Shown here piece after piece: positions 53,371 through 62,818 of a stretch of DNA of 64,000 nt (the first letter of the stretch is position 1; each line of letters opens with the position of its first letter). The position numbers and the translations under genes are program-made. Under the pieces are notes generated by a model that saw nothing but the letters and a program-made list of their open reading frames with translations, was not told the DNA's origin and searched no databases. The stretch is taken from contig SVOH01000002.1 of assembly GCA_015066515.1 (NCBI GenBank), positions 1 to 64,000 of the forward strand. Reading direction: 5' to 3'. This DNA is from Oscillospiraceae bacterium. GTDB lineage: Bacteria; Bacillota; Clostridia; Oscillospirales; Acutalibacteraceae.

Positions 53371-55934
53371 ATTTTATACCCCCTCGCATCAACAGAATAG
53401 TTTTCTGAAATGTATTCGGTATCATTATAATTAACAATAACACCGGCGCCAGAAGCATATTGTGTAATGTATACTCCGTCGGCTAATTTTTTATGTGCAG
53501 TCATTTGACTTGCGCTTATTGAACTGTAATAATCACTCAATTCTGAATAAAACTCGCTTATCTTAACAAAATTATTTTTACTGTTCATTGAGTACATTCT
53601 TGCTTCATATTCGGTATCGTTTAGCACATGGTCGTTTTCGGTTATCAGCGACCAATAAAGGCCTGCGCCATATTCGAGCGACCTAAGCATTAGGTTATCG
53701 CTGTCGGTAGTCATATTCATTGCAACACCTGTATATGGTATACTTCCATGAACAACGAGTTGATAAAACGGTACTGAATCGGTTTCCATATCAAAATTCG
53801 ATGAGTATAGCGGCACATTCAGCAGATAATCTGCTGTATCAAGTGAATATAAATAACCGTTTTCCGTAAGAATCGAAAACTCTTTATTTGCTTTATCCAA
53901 TACCTTTTCCATAGCAACAGCCGACATACTACGATCATAATCCTTGTTTTTATCGTAATCACCATAAAGCAAACTACCTGCGCTAGAATAACTCAGTCCT
54001 ATGCCCGAATTAGTTCCTAATGTCTTTTCGATCGATTTAATGTACGAAGTTGCTATATCCTGATAACAGGTTGGTGAAACAAGATTTCTGCTATATATTC
54101 CATCGTAATATTTACGTGTTATTATGTCATAATCCTTATTGATAACAAGGCTTCTGTTAATATATTTTGCCGTATCGCGTCTTACGGCAAATCCGTCAAA
54201 GGCTGTGTCAGTAAGCACCGTAGCAAAATCAGCATCTAGATAAAGCTGTCCGCCATTACCGCTTATGAATGATGCCAAATCTATTAGCTCAGATTTACTA
54301 CCAACCTTTTTATACAGTGAAAACTTATTTTGTAATCCATTTGTTAAACCATTTTTGGTATACCCAAGCAGACGAACTGACAACCCGCTTAAATCAGAAA
54401 TGTCAAGTTGTGATTTAATGTCGGCAAGCGTTGAAAGCACCGTTCGCTTTTGGTATGGTATACCCATAGCTGTCGCATCCTGCATTATAAGACAACTATA
54501 ATCAACAAATAAATCGCTTTGCTTTTCTGTTTTTTCCGGTATTATGCCGTTATCGATATAATACTTTCTCACATAATCAGCCATTCCAACATAGTCTGAA
54601 CTATCGCCCGATAGCAGTACATATCTGACTTGTGGATGCTCGTACTGAATATGCTTACCGTAAAGATTATATACCGGTATGCTTCGTTCCTCACCTAAAT
54701 CAGTTACATCAAGAGAACATAAATTAAATGTAAAATATGCATTGTTTTGAGGATTACTTGCCGATATGGTATTTGCATGAAGAATTGCGTTGGCTTCACC
54801 GGATTCGGCTATTGCAAGCACCGCATTATCACCAAATGAAACACCATACAGCGGCAACAAAACCTCTTTAGCAAGTTGAGTTTTGCTATCGCTTTGTATT
54901 GATAAATCATTGCCGTAAACGGGCTGACTGTAATTTCCCTCTACGCCGTTAAAATCAATCAACGCTCCCGAGCCGTCAGGAACTAGGAAGTATCCGCTTT
55001 GTTCGCTGCTGGCACACGCAAAATATTCAAGCAAATCAATGCTGTACAAATGATAATTCTGCGACATTATTTCTATTTCTTCGGTTATAAGCTCTGCAGT
55101 AAATCCATCACTATTCAAGCGATATTCGACAACGATTTTAAATCCGGGTTCGTCGCTTTGTGCCGCTTCAACTCCAAGCTCATTCATAAGTTGTGTGTTG
55201 CGTTCTTCACTAAAGCCTACCTTTTCACAAGCATCGGATATTTCCATTTCATTGAGAGTGTCAACCGTATCTTTAAGTATATATAACGCCTGCTTTTTTA
55301 AAACAGGATATTTCTCAATCATTTCACTAAGCTCATCACTTGGACCATCATCGGTAGAATAAAGCTCATAATAACGTTTTATTCTGCGAATAATACTCTT
55401 TGAAAGTATGTCCTCATTACAAATCTCCTGCTCAAAAACTTGTACAGGCAGCACCTGCGGAACTAACAATTTTGCGGTAGCGCCCATAGTATAATACACA
55501 CGGATGGCGTTATCGGTAAAACGCACTTCACACAGCTCTTTTTCAACACTGTCACCATTCGAGGTCATAACAAATTTAGTACTGTCCTTGTCATAATATG
55601 TAATACTAAGGTCAGACTTTATACGTTGAAGTGTTTCTGTAGAATATGCATCACTTGTAATCTGTGGAACCGAAGTATAACTTTGTCCGTTTGCAGTGTT
55701 AGTAATTGTAAAATGGGTTGTAGCCGCATCCATAACCAATTCAAGACTGCCGTTTGTAAGCTTAATGCTACCTTCGGAGGCTGTGTTCCAGTCCTTTGCA
55801 CTGACAGTTTTTATACTATCGACAAAAGCCTTGTGTGAATATTCACCTGATGCACACCCCGACAGCACAAAAACAACCGCTAGCAAAACTGCCGCTACTT
55901 TGAAAAGGAAGAATAATTTATGTTTATTAATCAT
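53358..55934 (-). CDS. DUF5696-like lipoprotein of sugar ABC loci
   Basis: 858 aa. Lipoprotein signal ending VFVLSGCAS (Cys about 27). The rest resembles large DUF5696 proteins that are found beside carbohydrate ABC genes in Clostridia: a beta-rich N-terminal part (about 35-460; FVDSIKTVSAKDWNT, ITNTANGQSYTSVP) and an alpha/beta, barrel-like C-terminal part (about 470-780; YTKNGLTNG, GGQLYLDADFA, SAGSLLYGDYDKNKDYDR). The function is not known; a glycan-binding or TIM-barrel glycosidase-like role has been guessed for such proteins, with no proof here. It is coupled to the permease downstream by a 13-base overlap. Confidence 0.7.
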   Translation of the reverse strand: MINKHKLFFLFKVAAVLLAVVFVLSGCASGEYSHKAFVDSIKTVSAKDWNTASEGSIKLTNGSLELVMDAATTHFTITNTANGQSYTSVPQITSDAYSTETLQRIKSDLSITYYDKDSTKFVMTSNGDSVEKELCEVRFTDNAIRVYYTMGATAKLLVPQVLPVQVFEQEICNEDILSKSIIRRIKRYYELYSTDDGPSDELSEMIEKYPVLKKQALYILKDTVDTLNEMEISDACEKVGFSEERNTQLMNELGVEAAQSDEPGFKIVVEYRLNSDGFTAELITEEIEIMSQNYHLYSIDLLEYFACASSEQSGYFLVPDGSGALIDFNGVEGNYSQPVYGNDLSIQSDSKTQLAKEVLLPLYGVSFGDNAVLAIAESGEANAILHANTISASNPQNNAYFTFNLCSLDVTDLGEERSIPVYNLYGKHIQYEHPQVRYVLLSGDSSDYVGMADYVRKYYIDNGIIPEKTEKQSDLFVDYSCLIMQDATAMGIPYQKRTVLSTLADIKSQLDISDLSGLSVRLLGYTKNGLTNGLQNKFSLYKKVGSKSELIDLASFISGNGGQLYLDADFATVLTDTAFDGFAVRRDTAKYINRSLVINKDYDIITRKYYDGIYSRNLVSPTCYQDIATSYIKSIEKTLGTNSGIGLSYSSAGSLLYGDYDKNKDYDRSMSAVAMEKVLDKANKEFSILTENGYLYSLDTADYLLNVPLYSSNFDMETDSVPFYQLVVHGSIPYTGVAMNMTTDSDNLMLRSLEYGAGLYWSLITENDHVLNDTEYEARMYSMNSKNNFVKISEFYSELSDYYSSISASQMTAHKKLADGVYITQYASGAGVIVNYNDTEYISENYSVDARGYKIWLS

Positions 55935-55949
55935 TTTTTTATCCTCCTT

Positions 55950-58034
55950 TTAATAGGTTCTAAATGCCATCTCGTTATATAATGACATAACAAAATCGGT
56001 TACATCCTGAATAATGTTAAGCAGTAACAATGCAATAAATAATATAAGACAAACACCAACTAACGTGCATATTGTTGTAAGCACGGTTTTGGATAAAGAG
56101 AAATTGTGTGTCATCATCATTCCAACAAACAAAAGTGCCAGTATCCATAAAAGTGTAAATATATCTATCATGTTATAAATCATAAGTTCTTGACTTGATA
56201 GAACGTGAGAAAATATAAACATAGGAACACTGAACACAATATATGGCTTTAAGGCGTAGCAAGAAAAAATCACAATATCCTTAAAACTACCCTCACCGTC
56301 CATCAGTGTGGTAAAGCACCAGTTTGCAACAACAAATAACAAAAGAGGTAAAAGAATTGTTGCACATTCATATAATGCATTTATTTGACTGCTTTCTTCT
56401 TCAAGTACAATATATCCGCTGAATTGTGCTCGTAAACCATACAAAACAGTAAATAACGCAAGTGTTATTAATGCGCCTCCAAGACTTCCCTTTTTTTCGC
56501 GCTTAATGTCCCAAAAACCATCAAAAGGATGTCGCATTGCGTAGCTTCCGTATGTATATTCGGCATAAAGCTTATTGGTTGAAATCTTGGTCCATAGTTT
56601 AGTCTTTTTAATTATCTTAACCACAAACACTACAATAACAGCAATAATAACAACCGCAAAAATCATTACGACCATATTAGACCGCAAAAAATCACTGCGC
56701 CAAGCTAAAAATGCTTCATCATATTCTTCGGTGGCATCAATGGTTTTAAGGGTGGTCATAGCTGCTTTATAGTTACCGTCAATAACATCAAGATTTGCAA
56801 GCTCTATAATCGCCAACGGATAGTGAGAACACATATCCTTAACATCTTTCCAGTAACTACGCGCTCTATCATACTCACCTGCATTGTGGGCACTTACTGC
56901 GTTTATAACAGCATTACCAAATTTAGTAAGCTTGTAAACATTAAGTGTATTTTTAGAGGAATCGATAACTAGTAGTTTATCGTTTACCAATTCAATAGAA
57001 GATGCCGAATAAAAGGTTCCTTTTTGTGAGCCATTTGCACCAAATGCATATAGTAGCTTTCCTTGATCGGTATATACATATATCTTACCTTGCTGAGAAT
57101 CAAGCAGGTAATAAAATCCACTTTGGTCTATTGCGACATCAATAAAATACGGATTAAGTAGCAATCCGTTTGGACTAATATATTCAGCATCACCAAACTG
57201 ATCCTCAAAACGAAGAACATCAGTGCCTTGGCTGTTTAGCTTTACAAACGGTGTGTTTTCAGTGTTTTTGGCTACCGCATAAATAAAGCCGTAATCATCC
57301 ATATGCAATGCGTTATACTCTGTTGGAACATACTTATCAAGCTTAGCGCGTTGTTCTTTGCTTGCGATACGTCGCCATATTTGTTCAATAAAATCCGGTA
57401 CTACCGAAGGAGCACCAAGAAATGTAGAAAATTCACCGTTTTCATCAATCTCGATAAGTCCTCGATTTATACCCTCGGCAATTATATAAATATTACCGGC
57501 CGCATCCACCGTAAGCTTTTGAGGTGTATACGTATAGTTGGGATCAAGAATTGAAATTTCAGGTCTACCTAAAATCTTTTTAAGCGCAAATGTTTCACAA
57601 TCAATTTCTACAATTCGTTCGTTTTTAGAATCTGCCACATAAATAACTCCATCGCGTTCATAAACGCCGCTAGGTGCATTAAACGTGTCTTTAACACCAT
57701 TGTTATCAAACTCCGTTATGGTATGTAACAAATTAAAAGAACTATCAAGCATAATTATGCGATTGTTTCCCGAGTCACATATAAAAAGATGCTCTCCGTT
57801 ATAATACATATCTGACATACTTTTAAAGCTGTCAAGACCCAAATCAGATGCATCAAACGTTTGGTCACAAGAGTATGGCGCGGGAACAGCGAGTGGTGTT
57901 TCGCCGTTGCGGTAAACATAAGAATCATATGGAAGATCGTTTGTTGATGTTTCAGCCGATACGGTGACAGCAAAAGAAAAAAGCAAAAAAAGACATAGCG
58001 TTAAACAAAATATTCTTTTCATTTTTGCTATCAA
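55950..58034 (-). CDS. NHL beta-propeller/TPR/Yip1 membrane protein
   Basis: 694 aa. Signal peptide (1-27); an NHL-type beta-propeller outside the cell (about 45-375) with repeats such as FICDSGNNRIIMLD, YVADSKNERIVEID, YYLLDSQQGKIYVY and LLVIDSSKNTLNVY; a short TPR-like helical region (about 385-445, HNAGEYDRARSYWKDV); one membrane helix (about 458-478); a cytoplasmic link; and a Yip1-type domain of five or so helices (about 515-690). It sits between the two permease pairs. I infer a glycan sensor or scaffold that connects an outside binding propeller to a membrane domain. No enzyme motif is visible. Confidence 0.78.
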   Translation of the reverse strand: MIAKMKRIFCLTLCLFLLFSFAVTVSAETSTNDLPYDSYVYRNGETPLAVPAPYSCDQTFDASDLGLDSFKSMSDMYYNGEHLFICDSGNNRIIMLDSSFNLLHTITEFDNNGVKDTFNAPSGVYERDGVIYVADSKNERIVEIDCETFALKKILGRPEISILDPNYTYTPQKLTVDAAGNIYIIAEGINRGLIEIDENGEFSTFLGAPSVVPDFIEQIWRRIASKEQRAKLDKYVPTEYNALHMDDYGFIYAVAKNTENTPFVKLNSQGTDVLRFEDQFGDAEYISPNGLLLNPYFIDVAIDQSGFYYLLDSQQGKIYVYTDQGKLLYAFGANGSQKGTFYSASSIELVNDKLLVIDSSKNTLNVYKLTKFGNAVINAVSAHNAGEYDRARSYWKDVKDMCSHYPLAIIELANLDVIDGNYKAAMTTLKTIDATEEYDEAFLAWRSDFLRSNMVVMIFAVVIIAVIVVFVVKIIKKTKLWTKISTNKLYAEYTYGSYAMRHPFDGFWDIKREKKGSLGGALITLALFTVLYGLRAQFSGYIVLEEESSQINALYECATILLPLLLFVVANWCFTTLMDGEGSFKDIVIFSCYALKPYIVFSVPMFIFSHVLSSQELMIYNMIDIFTLLWILALLFVGMMMTHNFSLSKTVLTTICTLVGVCLILFIALLLLNIIQDVTDFVMSLYNEMAFRTY

Positions 58035-58041
58035 CCTCCAT

Positions 58042-58974
58042 TTAATCTTTTATACCTGAAGACGCCATTGTATCAATAATATTACTTTGACTTACAACAA
58101 ATATCGAAACAGGTACAAGCATCATAATAAATGTTACTGCCGCACCCACACCTGCACGCGAAATTCCGCTGGCAAGTATCTGGTTAAGTGCATATGGTAA
58201 TGTTTTAAGTTCTTCTTTATAAATATAAGCACTGCTTCCTATTCCCCACAAACTTTGAACCGAAAGCAATATTAGCGTCAACCAAGCTGGTTTTACGTTG
58301 GGCATTACAATACCCCAAAAAATTTTCCACTGTGATGCGCCGTCAATTCGCGCCGCTTCAAGCAACGCATCGGGCATCTGTTCTATAAACTGTTTCATAA
58401 GATACAGTCCCAAAGAGCTGCCAAAAGCCGGAATAATAAGTGAAAGGTGACTGTCTATCCAATTCATTTTTGCCATAATTATGTAGGTTGGTATACGTGT
58501 TACTGTGGCGTTAAACATAAGAGATAGTACAATCGTATTAAAAATGATTAATCGACCGGGAAATTTCTTTTTTGCTAAAGAAAAGGCGCACATAGATGAA
58601 ATAATTATATGTCCCGCCGTACCAACTGCTGTTATAAGCAGAGAGTTTACAATATATCTTAAAAAAGGTACCCATGAGTCAGACAATACGCTAAACATAT
58701 CACGGAAATTTTTGAGCGTTGGATTTGATGGCCATAATTTTGGTGGAAAAACCCATAATTCATCAAGTGGTTTAAAAGCATTTCCAACAATTATAATCAT
58801 AGGCAATGCCATAAAAACGGCAAAAACCATAAGCACACAAAACATAGCCATAGTTCCTATACGGGAACGGTTTACACGCTTTCCGCGAATGACCGCTGCA
58901 AAAGAATGTTTCATATTTTTCTCCATTCTGCCAATAAACTTCGGCACTTTTACATAGTGGTAATCAATCGCCAA
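58042..58974 (-). CDS. Carbohydrate ABC transporter permease (MalG-like), pair 1
   Basis: 310 aa, six membrane helices after a 38-residue basic N terminus (RGKRVNRSRIGTM). EAA loop LLEAARIDGASQWKIFWGIVMP. It overlaps the upstream permease gene by 11 bases and is followed after 7 bases by the NHL/Yip1 gene. Partner of the permease at 58964-59908. Confidence 0.93.
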   Translation of the reverse strand: MAIDYHYVKVPKFIGRMEKNMKHSFAAVIRGKRVNRSRIGTMAMFCVLMVFAVFMALPMIIIVGNAFKPLDELWVFPPKLWPSNPTLKNFRDMFSVLSDSWVPFLRYIVNSLLITAVGTAGHIIISSMCAFSLAKKKFPGRLIIFNTIVLSLMFNATVTRIPTYIIMAKMNWIDSHLSLIIPAFGSSLGLYLMKQFIEQMPDALLEAARIDGASQWKIFWGIVMPNVKPAWLTLILLSVQSLWGIGSSAYIYKEELKTLPYALNQILASGISRAGVGAAVTFIMMLVPVSIFVVSQSNIIDTMASSGIKD

Positions 58975-59908
58975 TACCTCGCAACAAGCGTTGTATTAAG
59001 CTGTTAGCTCCCACCATAATTATAAAGAGCATTACAGCTATAGCGCATGCGTATCCCATTTCATATCTTATATTACCGTAGTCTTGCATATGATGAACCA
59101 ATGTATGTAGTCCATAATTAGTACTCGGAAAACCAAATATTCCAGAGATAATATCGCCCATACCAAACGAACTTGTTATACTCATAACCGCACCAAACAT
59201 CATCTGCGGCTTAATTGCGGGTAATGTAATGTACCAAAGCTCTTGCCAACGGTTTTTAAGTCCGTCAACAGCTGCAGCTTCATAAAGGCTTTTATCAATA
59301 TTTCTAAATCCAGCAACAAACGACAGAAAGCCTGCGCCAAAGCTCATCCAAATTATTACAATAATTGCAGCCACCATCATATACTGCTCATCGGTGGTCC
59401 ATTGTATTGGTGTATACACAATATTAAAATTCAACAAAATTCCGTTTAAGTATCCGTACGAGTCGCCGCTATATATTATTTGCCATATCATATATGCGCC
59501 GCCGCTGATTGTAGGTGCATAAAATAAAAGAGTTAAAAATGCACGCAATTTTGGCCCAAACTCATTTAAAACCCATGCAAGAAAAAGACTTAAAATAAAT
59601 CCTATAGGTCCTGTGATAACTGATAAAATCAATGTGTTTTTAAAGGCCAACATAAACAGGCTATCTTCTACCAATAAGTGAACATAGTTGTCAAATCCGA
59701 CAAATGAAGGTGTTTCAAGCACATTAAAATATGTAAAGCTTAAAATTACAGCAATAATTACAGGTAATACCGTGAATACAAAAAATATTAGCAAATATGG
59801 CATCATAAAAAGATAGTCTTCCGCATAACCTCGCATTTTACGAAGCCTTGATGTGTTTTTTTGCGGAGATTTATCCTTTTGGATTCTAATATTTTTAATA
59901 AAAGTCAC
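58964..59908 (-). CDS. Carbohydrate ABC transporter permease (MalF-like), pair 1
   Basis: 314 aa with six membrane helices. EAA loop YEAAAVDGLKNRWQELWYITLP. N terminus basic (IRIQKDKSPQKNTSRLRKMRG). It starts 15 bases after the SBP2 stop and overlaps the partner permease by 11 bases. With SBP2 it forms the first importer of the locus; the ATPase must come from elsewhere. Confidence 0.93.
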   Translation of the reverse strand: MTFIKNIRIQKDKSPQKNTSRLRKMRGYAEDYLFMMPYLLIFFVFTVLPVIIAVILSFTYFNVLETPSFVGFDNYVHLLVEDSLFMLAFKNTLILSVITGPIGFILSLFLAWVLNEFGPKLRAFLTLLFYAPTISGGAYMIWQIIYSGDSYGYLNGILLNFNIVYTPIQWTTDEQYMMVAAIIVIIWMSFGAGFLSFVAGFRNIDKSLYEAAAVDGLKNRWQELWYITLPAIKPQMMFGAVMSITSSFGMGDIISGIFGFPSTNYGLHTLVHHMQDYGNIRYEMGYACAIAVMLFIIMVGANSLIQRLLRGIGD

Positions 59909-59923
59909 TTAAAACACCTCACT

Positions 59924-62716
59924 TTATTCTAATCCGAATTCTTCTCGCTTTCGGATAATTTCATAATTTATATTCTCTGTAGCTTCATTCATAGATTCTC
60001 TGACCGATTCGTCCTCATAAACAATTTTGCGAAAAGCGAAATTAAATTCACGGTCAGTTATATATCCGCCAGCTATTTGCGGGTAGGCTTTAATTTGAAG
60101 TCGTTGTTTTTCAAGCTGTTGTTTGATATCTGCATCCCATTTTATCAAATCCATTGCCTCAATATTTGCAGTGTTATAACGCGCGGCCATACCTACAACG
60201 CTCTCAAGATCACGACCATAGGTAGATTGGACCTCTGTTGACTGAAGCCATTTTACAAACCTCCACGATGATTCGATATCCTTTGAACTGTTCATAATTA
60301 CGGTTCCCGTAACTGTAGAGGTTGAAATATTACTAATACTTCCATCAGCGTTTTCAACACCGGGCATAACCAACATGCTCCAAGCGCCATCGATTTCAGG
60401 CGCAAAAACAGTTAATTGATTATAAAATAAATAATCACTTATAAGTATAGGCATTTCACCCGAACGAAAGCGGTTAGCTGCATCAAAAGCAAGGTCTAGC
60501 TTGTACTGAGAATAAAGTTTTTCAAACAAATTCATTGACCTAATAGCCTCGGCCGATGACAAGCCTGATGCGGTGTCGTTTTCAATATAAAGCTCGCCAC
60601 CCATTTGATAAAACATACTTAAGTATGTATTAATATTGGCAGGTACACCAACGCTTAGGCCGTTTTTTTGCACTACGGGAAGCACTTTTTGTAAAAGACT
60701 GTCCCATGTGGCTAATTTATCTGTTGTAATGCCAAGCTCATCAATAACATCAGTTCTATAAAACAACATTGTATATGAAAGCGTATCTGGCAATGCATAA
60801 ACACCGCCTTCAAATTCAAACGGCACTATTGATTCCTTGTAAAAACGTTTTGATACTTCGTTATAATCAGGAAAAGATTTAAGATCTACCAATGCCCCAC
60901 GCAAAGCAAGGTTTAAGGGTTCGGTTTGACCAAGTCCAAGCGTTACATCAGGTCCTGTGCCCGCAAGCAATGCGGGTAAAAGTGAATCTGGTGAAACAAT
61001 CTGCAAATCAACGGCAATACTGGAATCCGGTGTGAATTTTTGACTTATCAAAGACTTTAATATTTGTGCCTGATCACGACCGGCATTCATCCAAACCGTT
61101 ATTTCCTTATCAGCATTTTCTTCAATTTCTCCAATAGAAGAATAGTCGCTTACATATGAATATAGGAATTGACGGATATGGTGACCAAGTGTTTTGAAAA
61201 ATCCTGCATTTTCATCAGGAAGATTTTCGCCGCTTGATGTTATATATATTTTATCAAGTGTAAGAGGCTGCTCCGATACATTGTTACGCCAAGTTCCAAG
61301 CGATGAAATCGCCTCTCGATAGGTGGTAAGGCGCTTTGCAATAGTATCAGTGTCCTCGAGCATCCAATCAATCTGATTATAAAGACGTTTTATTGTGTCG
61401 GTTCCCTGATTACCCGAAAAACCAAGACTACGTATTTTTTCCTCTAACGATTTTAGTTCTTTGCTTAAGGTTTTCATATAATCCAAAACATCTGGAATAA
61501 CCTTATCAAACTCATAACTTGCATATAAGTCAGGAGAAACACCGGTTACAACTACTATTTTTCTATAAACGCCGTTTAGTTCTGTAATTAAGCGATCTGT
61601 TTCAGCAATTATTTCGTGATAACTACCAAGTCCTACCTGCAATCTTATAGTGTGCTCGCCTTTGGTCAAATAAAATTTATATGGCACAAAATTGTCGCCA
61701 TCTTCATATCCACAAGTATACATTTCCCAAACACTTGAATATGGAAAACATATATTAGAAGCTTCTATAAACGGGAGTTCATTATCAATATACAGTTCGC
61801 GGACACTTACAGCGTCACTTTTATTGTTTTGTTTAAAGTGGAACGACAATTCATATAGTCCGTCTTTTTTTGCATCTATAGTCCACTCTATCCACTGACC
61901 TGCAGTTTTCCACTGTGTGCCGCCCACCGCATTATAGTATATTAGCTCTGCGCTATACGGTGTTATAGCAGCTGACGAACGATCTGTTATAGGATAAAGA
62001 CTTTGGGTTGATTTTACCGATTTTCCCTCCGCCTCAAACGTCAGATTCTGAACACTGGCCGACTTGTATCCTTTTTCTTTATATTCAGCCATAACCTCGT
62101 TGTAGCTTTTTGCTTTTACCGAAGAACTAAGTGTTACTTTTTTTATTAGACAACGTTCACGCGATACTTGAATTGTTAAAGTATGCGAGCCCTTTGAAAA
62201 ATAATACTCCAAATCGCCAGAAGAAGCGTCAAGCGCACGTAACTTCTTTGTACGCCACATTTGTGCTTCAACTTGATTAGGACGAATTTGATTTCCATAT
62301 ATATCATATTGCTCGGTGTTATCGTTCACCCAACTGCGTTCCAATGGTAAATTTGACGATTCAGAAAAAGGAAGTTGCCCGTCGACAAGCACATCAATAC
62401 TTATTGAATCATATGTATCGGGAAGAGCAAAATACTCAACCTCTATCCAATAATTTCCTTCTAAAGCAATATCTACATTCCATGTTGCACTATCGCCCTC
62501 TTCAAGAGAAAGGACCTTACCCTTGTCAGCGTCATCCTTTAAAGTTGCATCTGTAGCCGCTTCTGCACCCAATTCATATTTTTCCGAAAACTGAGATTGT
62601 GAGTTTACCTTATAGTCAGAATATTTTATATTTGATGAAACTCCAAAGACTAAACAAGGTGTTATTATAACAAGAGCAAGCACAATAGAAATTATCGATA
62701 ATAAGCTCTTTTTCAT
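59924..62716 (-). CDS. Solute-binding protein with two N-terminal binding modules (SBP2)
   Basis: 930 aa, about twice the usual SBP length. ATG at 62716 follows AAAGGAATG. A signal peptide (MKKSLLSIISIVLALVII) has no clear lipobox. Two beta-sandwich, CBM-like modules come first (about 40-210, GNYWIEVEYFALPD; and about 225-390, GLYELSFHFKQNN with KGEHTIRLQVG). A helical spacer (about 400-480) follows, then the extracellular solute-binding fold (about 545-925: EITVWMNAGRDQAQILKSLI, LLAGTGPDVTLGLG, LPDTLSYTMLFYRTDVI). The extra modules may capture polymer before transport. Directly upstream of the first permease pair and downstream of a GH13 gene. Confidence 0.85.
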   Translation of the reverse strand: MKKSLLSIISIVLALVIITPCLVFGVSSNIKYSDYKVNSQSQFSEKYELGAEAATDATLKDDADKGKVLSLEEGDSATWNVDIALEGNYWIEVEYFALPDTYDSISIDVLVDGQLPFSESSNLPLERSWVNDNTEQYDIYGNQIRPNQVEAQMWRTKKLRALDASSGDLEYYFSKGSHTLTIQVSRERCLIKKVTLSSSVKAKSYNEVMAEYKEKGYKSASVQNLTFEAEGKSVKSTQSLYPITDRSSAAITPYSAELIYYNAVGGTQWKTAGQWIEWTIDAKKDGLYELSFHFKQNNKSDAVSVRELYIDNELPFIEASNICFPYSSVWEMYTCGYEDGDNFVPYKFYLTKGEHTIRLQVGLGSYHEIIAETDRLITELNGVYRKIVVVTGVSPDLYASYEFDKVIPDVLDYMKTLSKELKSLEEKIRSLGFSGNQGTDTIKRLYNQIDWMLEDTDTIAKRLTTYREAISSLGTWRNNVSEQPLTLDKIYITSSGENLPDENAGFFKTLGHHIRQFLYSYVSDYSSIGEIEENADKEITVWMNAGRDQAQILKSLISQKFTPDSSIAVDLQIVSPDSLLPALLAGTGPDVTLGLGQTEPLNLALRGALVDLKSFPDYNEVSKRFYKESIVPFEFEGGVYALPDTLSYTMLFYRTDVIDELGITTDKLATWDSLLQKVLPVVQKNGLSVGVPANINTYLSMFYQMGGELYIENDTASGLSSAEAIRSMNLFEKLYSQYKLDLAFDAANRFRSGEMPILISDYLFYNQLTVFAPEIDGAWSMLVMPGVENADGSISNISTSTVTGTVIMNSSKDIESSWRFVKWLQSTEVQSTYGRDLESVVGMAARYNTANIEAMDLIKWDADIKQQLEKQRLQIKAYPQIAGGYITDREFNFAFRKIVYEDESVRESMNEATENINYEIIRKREEFGLE

Positions 62717-62818
62717 AAACCAACATTCCTTTCTCAATTATTTTAAAATATAATCGAAGCATATTTAACCGCAATGGCAACAGCAACAACAATGGCTGTT
62801 ATACACAATTATCTACTC

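Noticed and set aside
62738..62818. Palindrome of CAACAG type between the partial GH13 and SBP2 as a terminator.
   Set aside because: The stem is imperfect and low in complexity, with no T tract on the minus strand.
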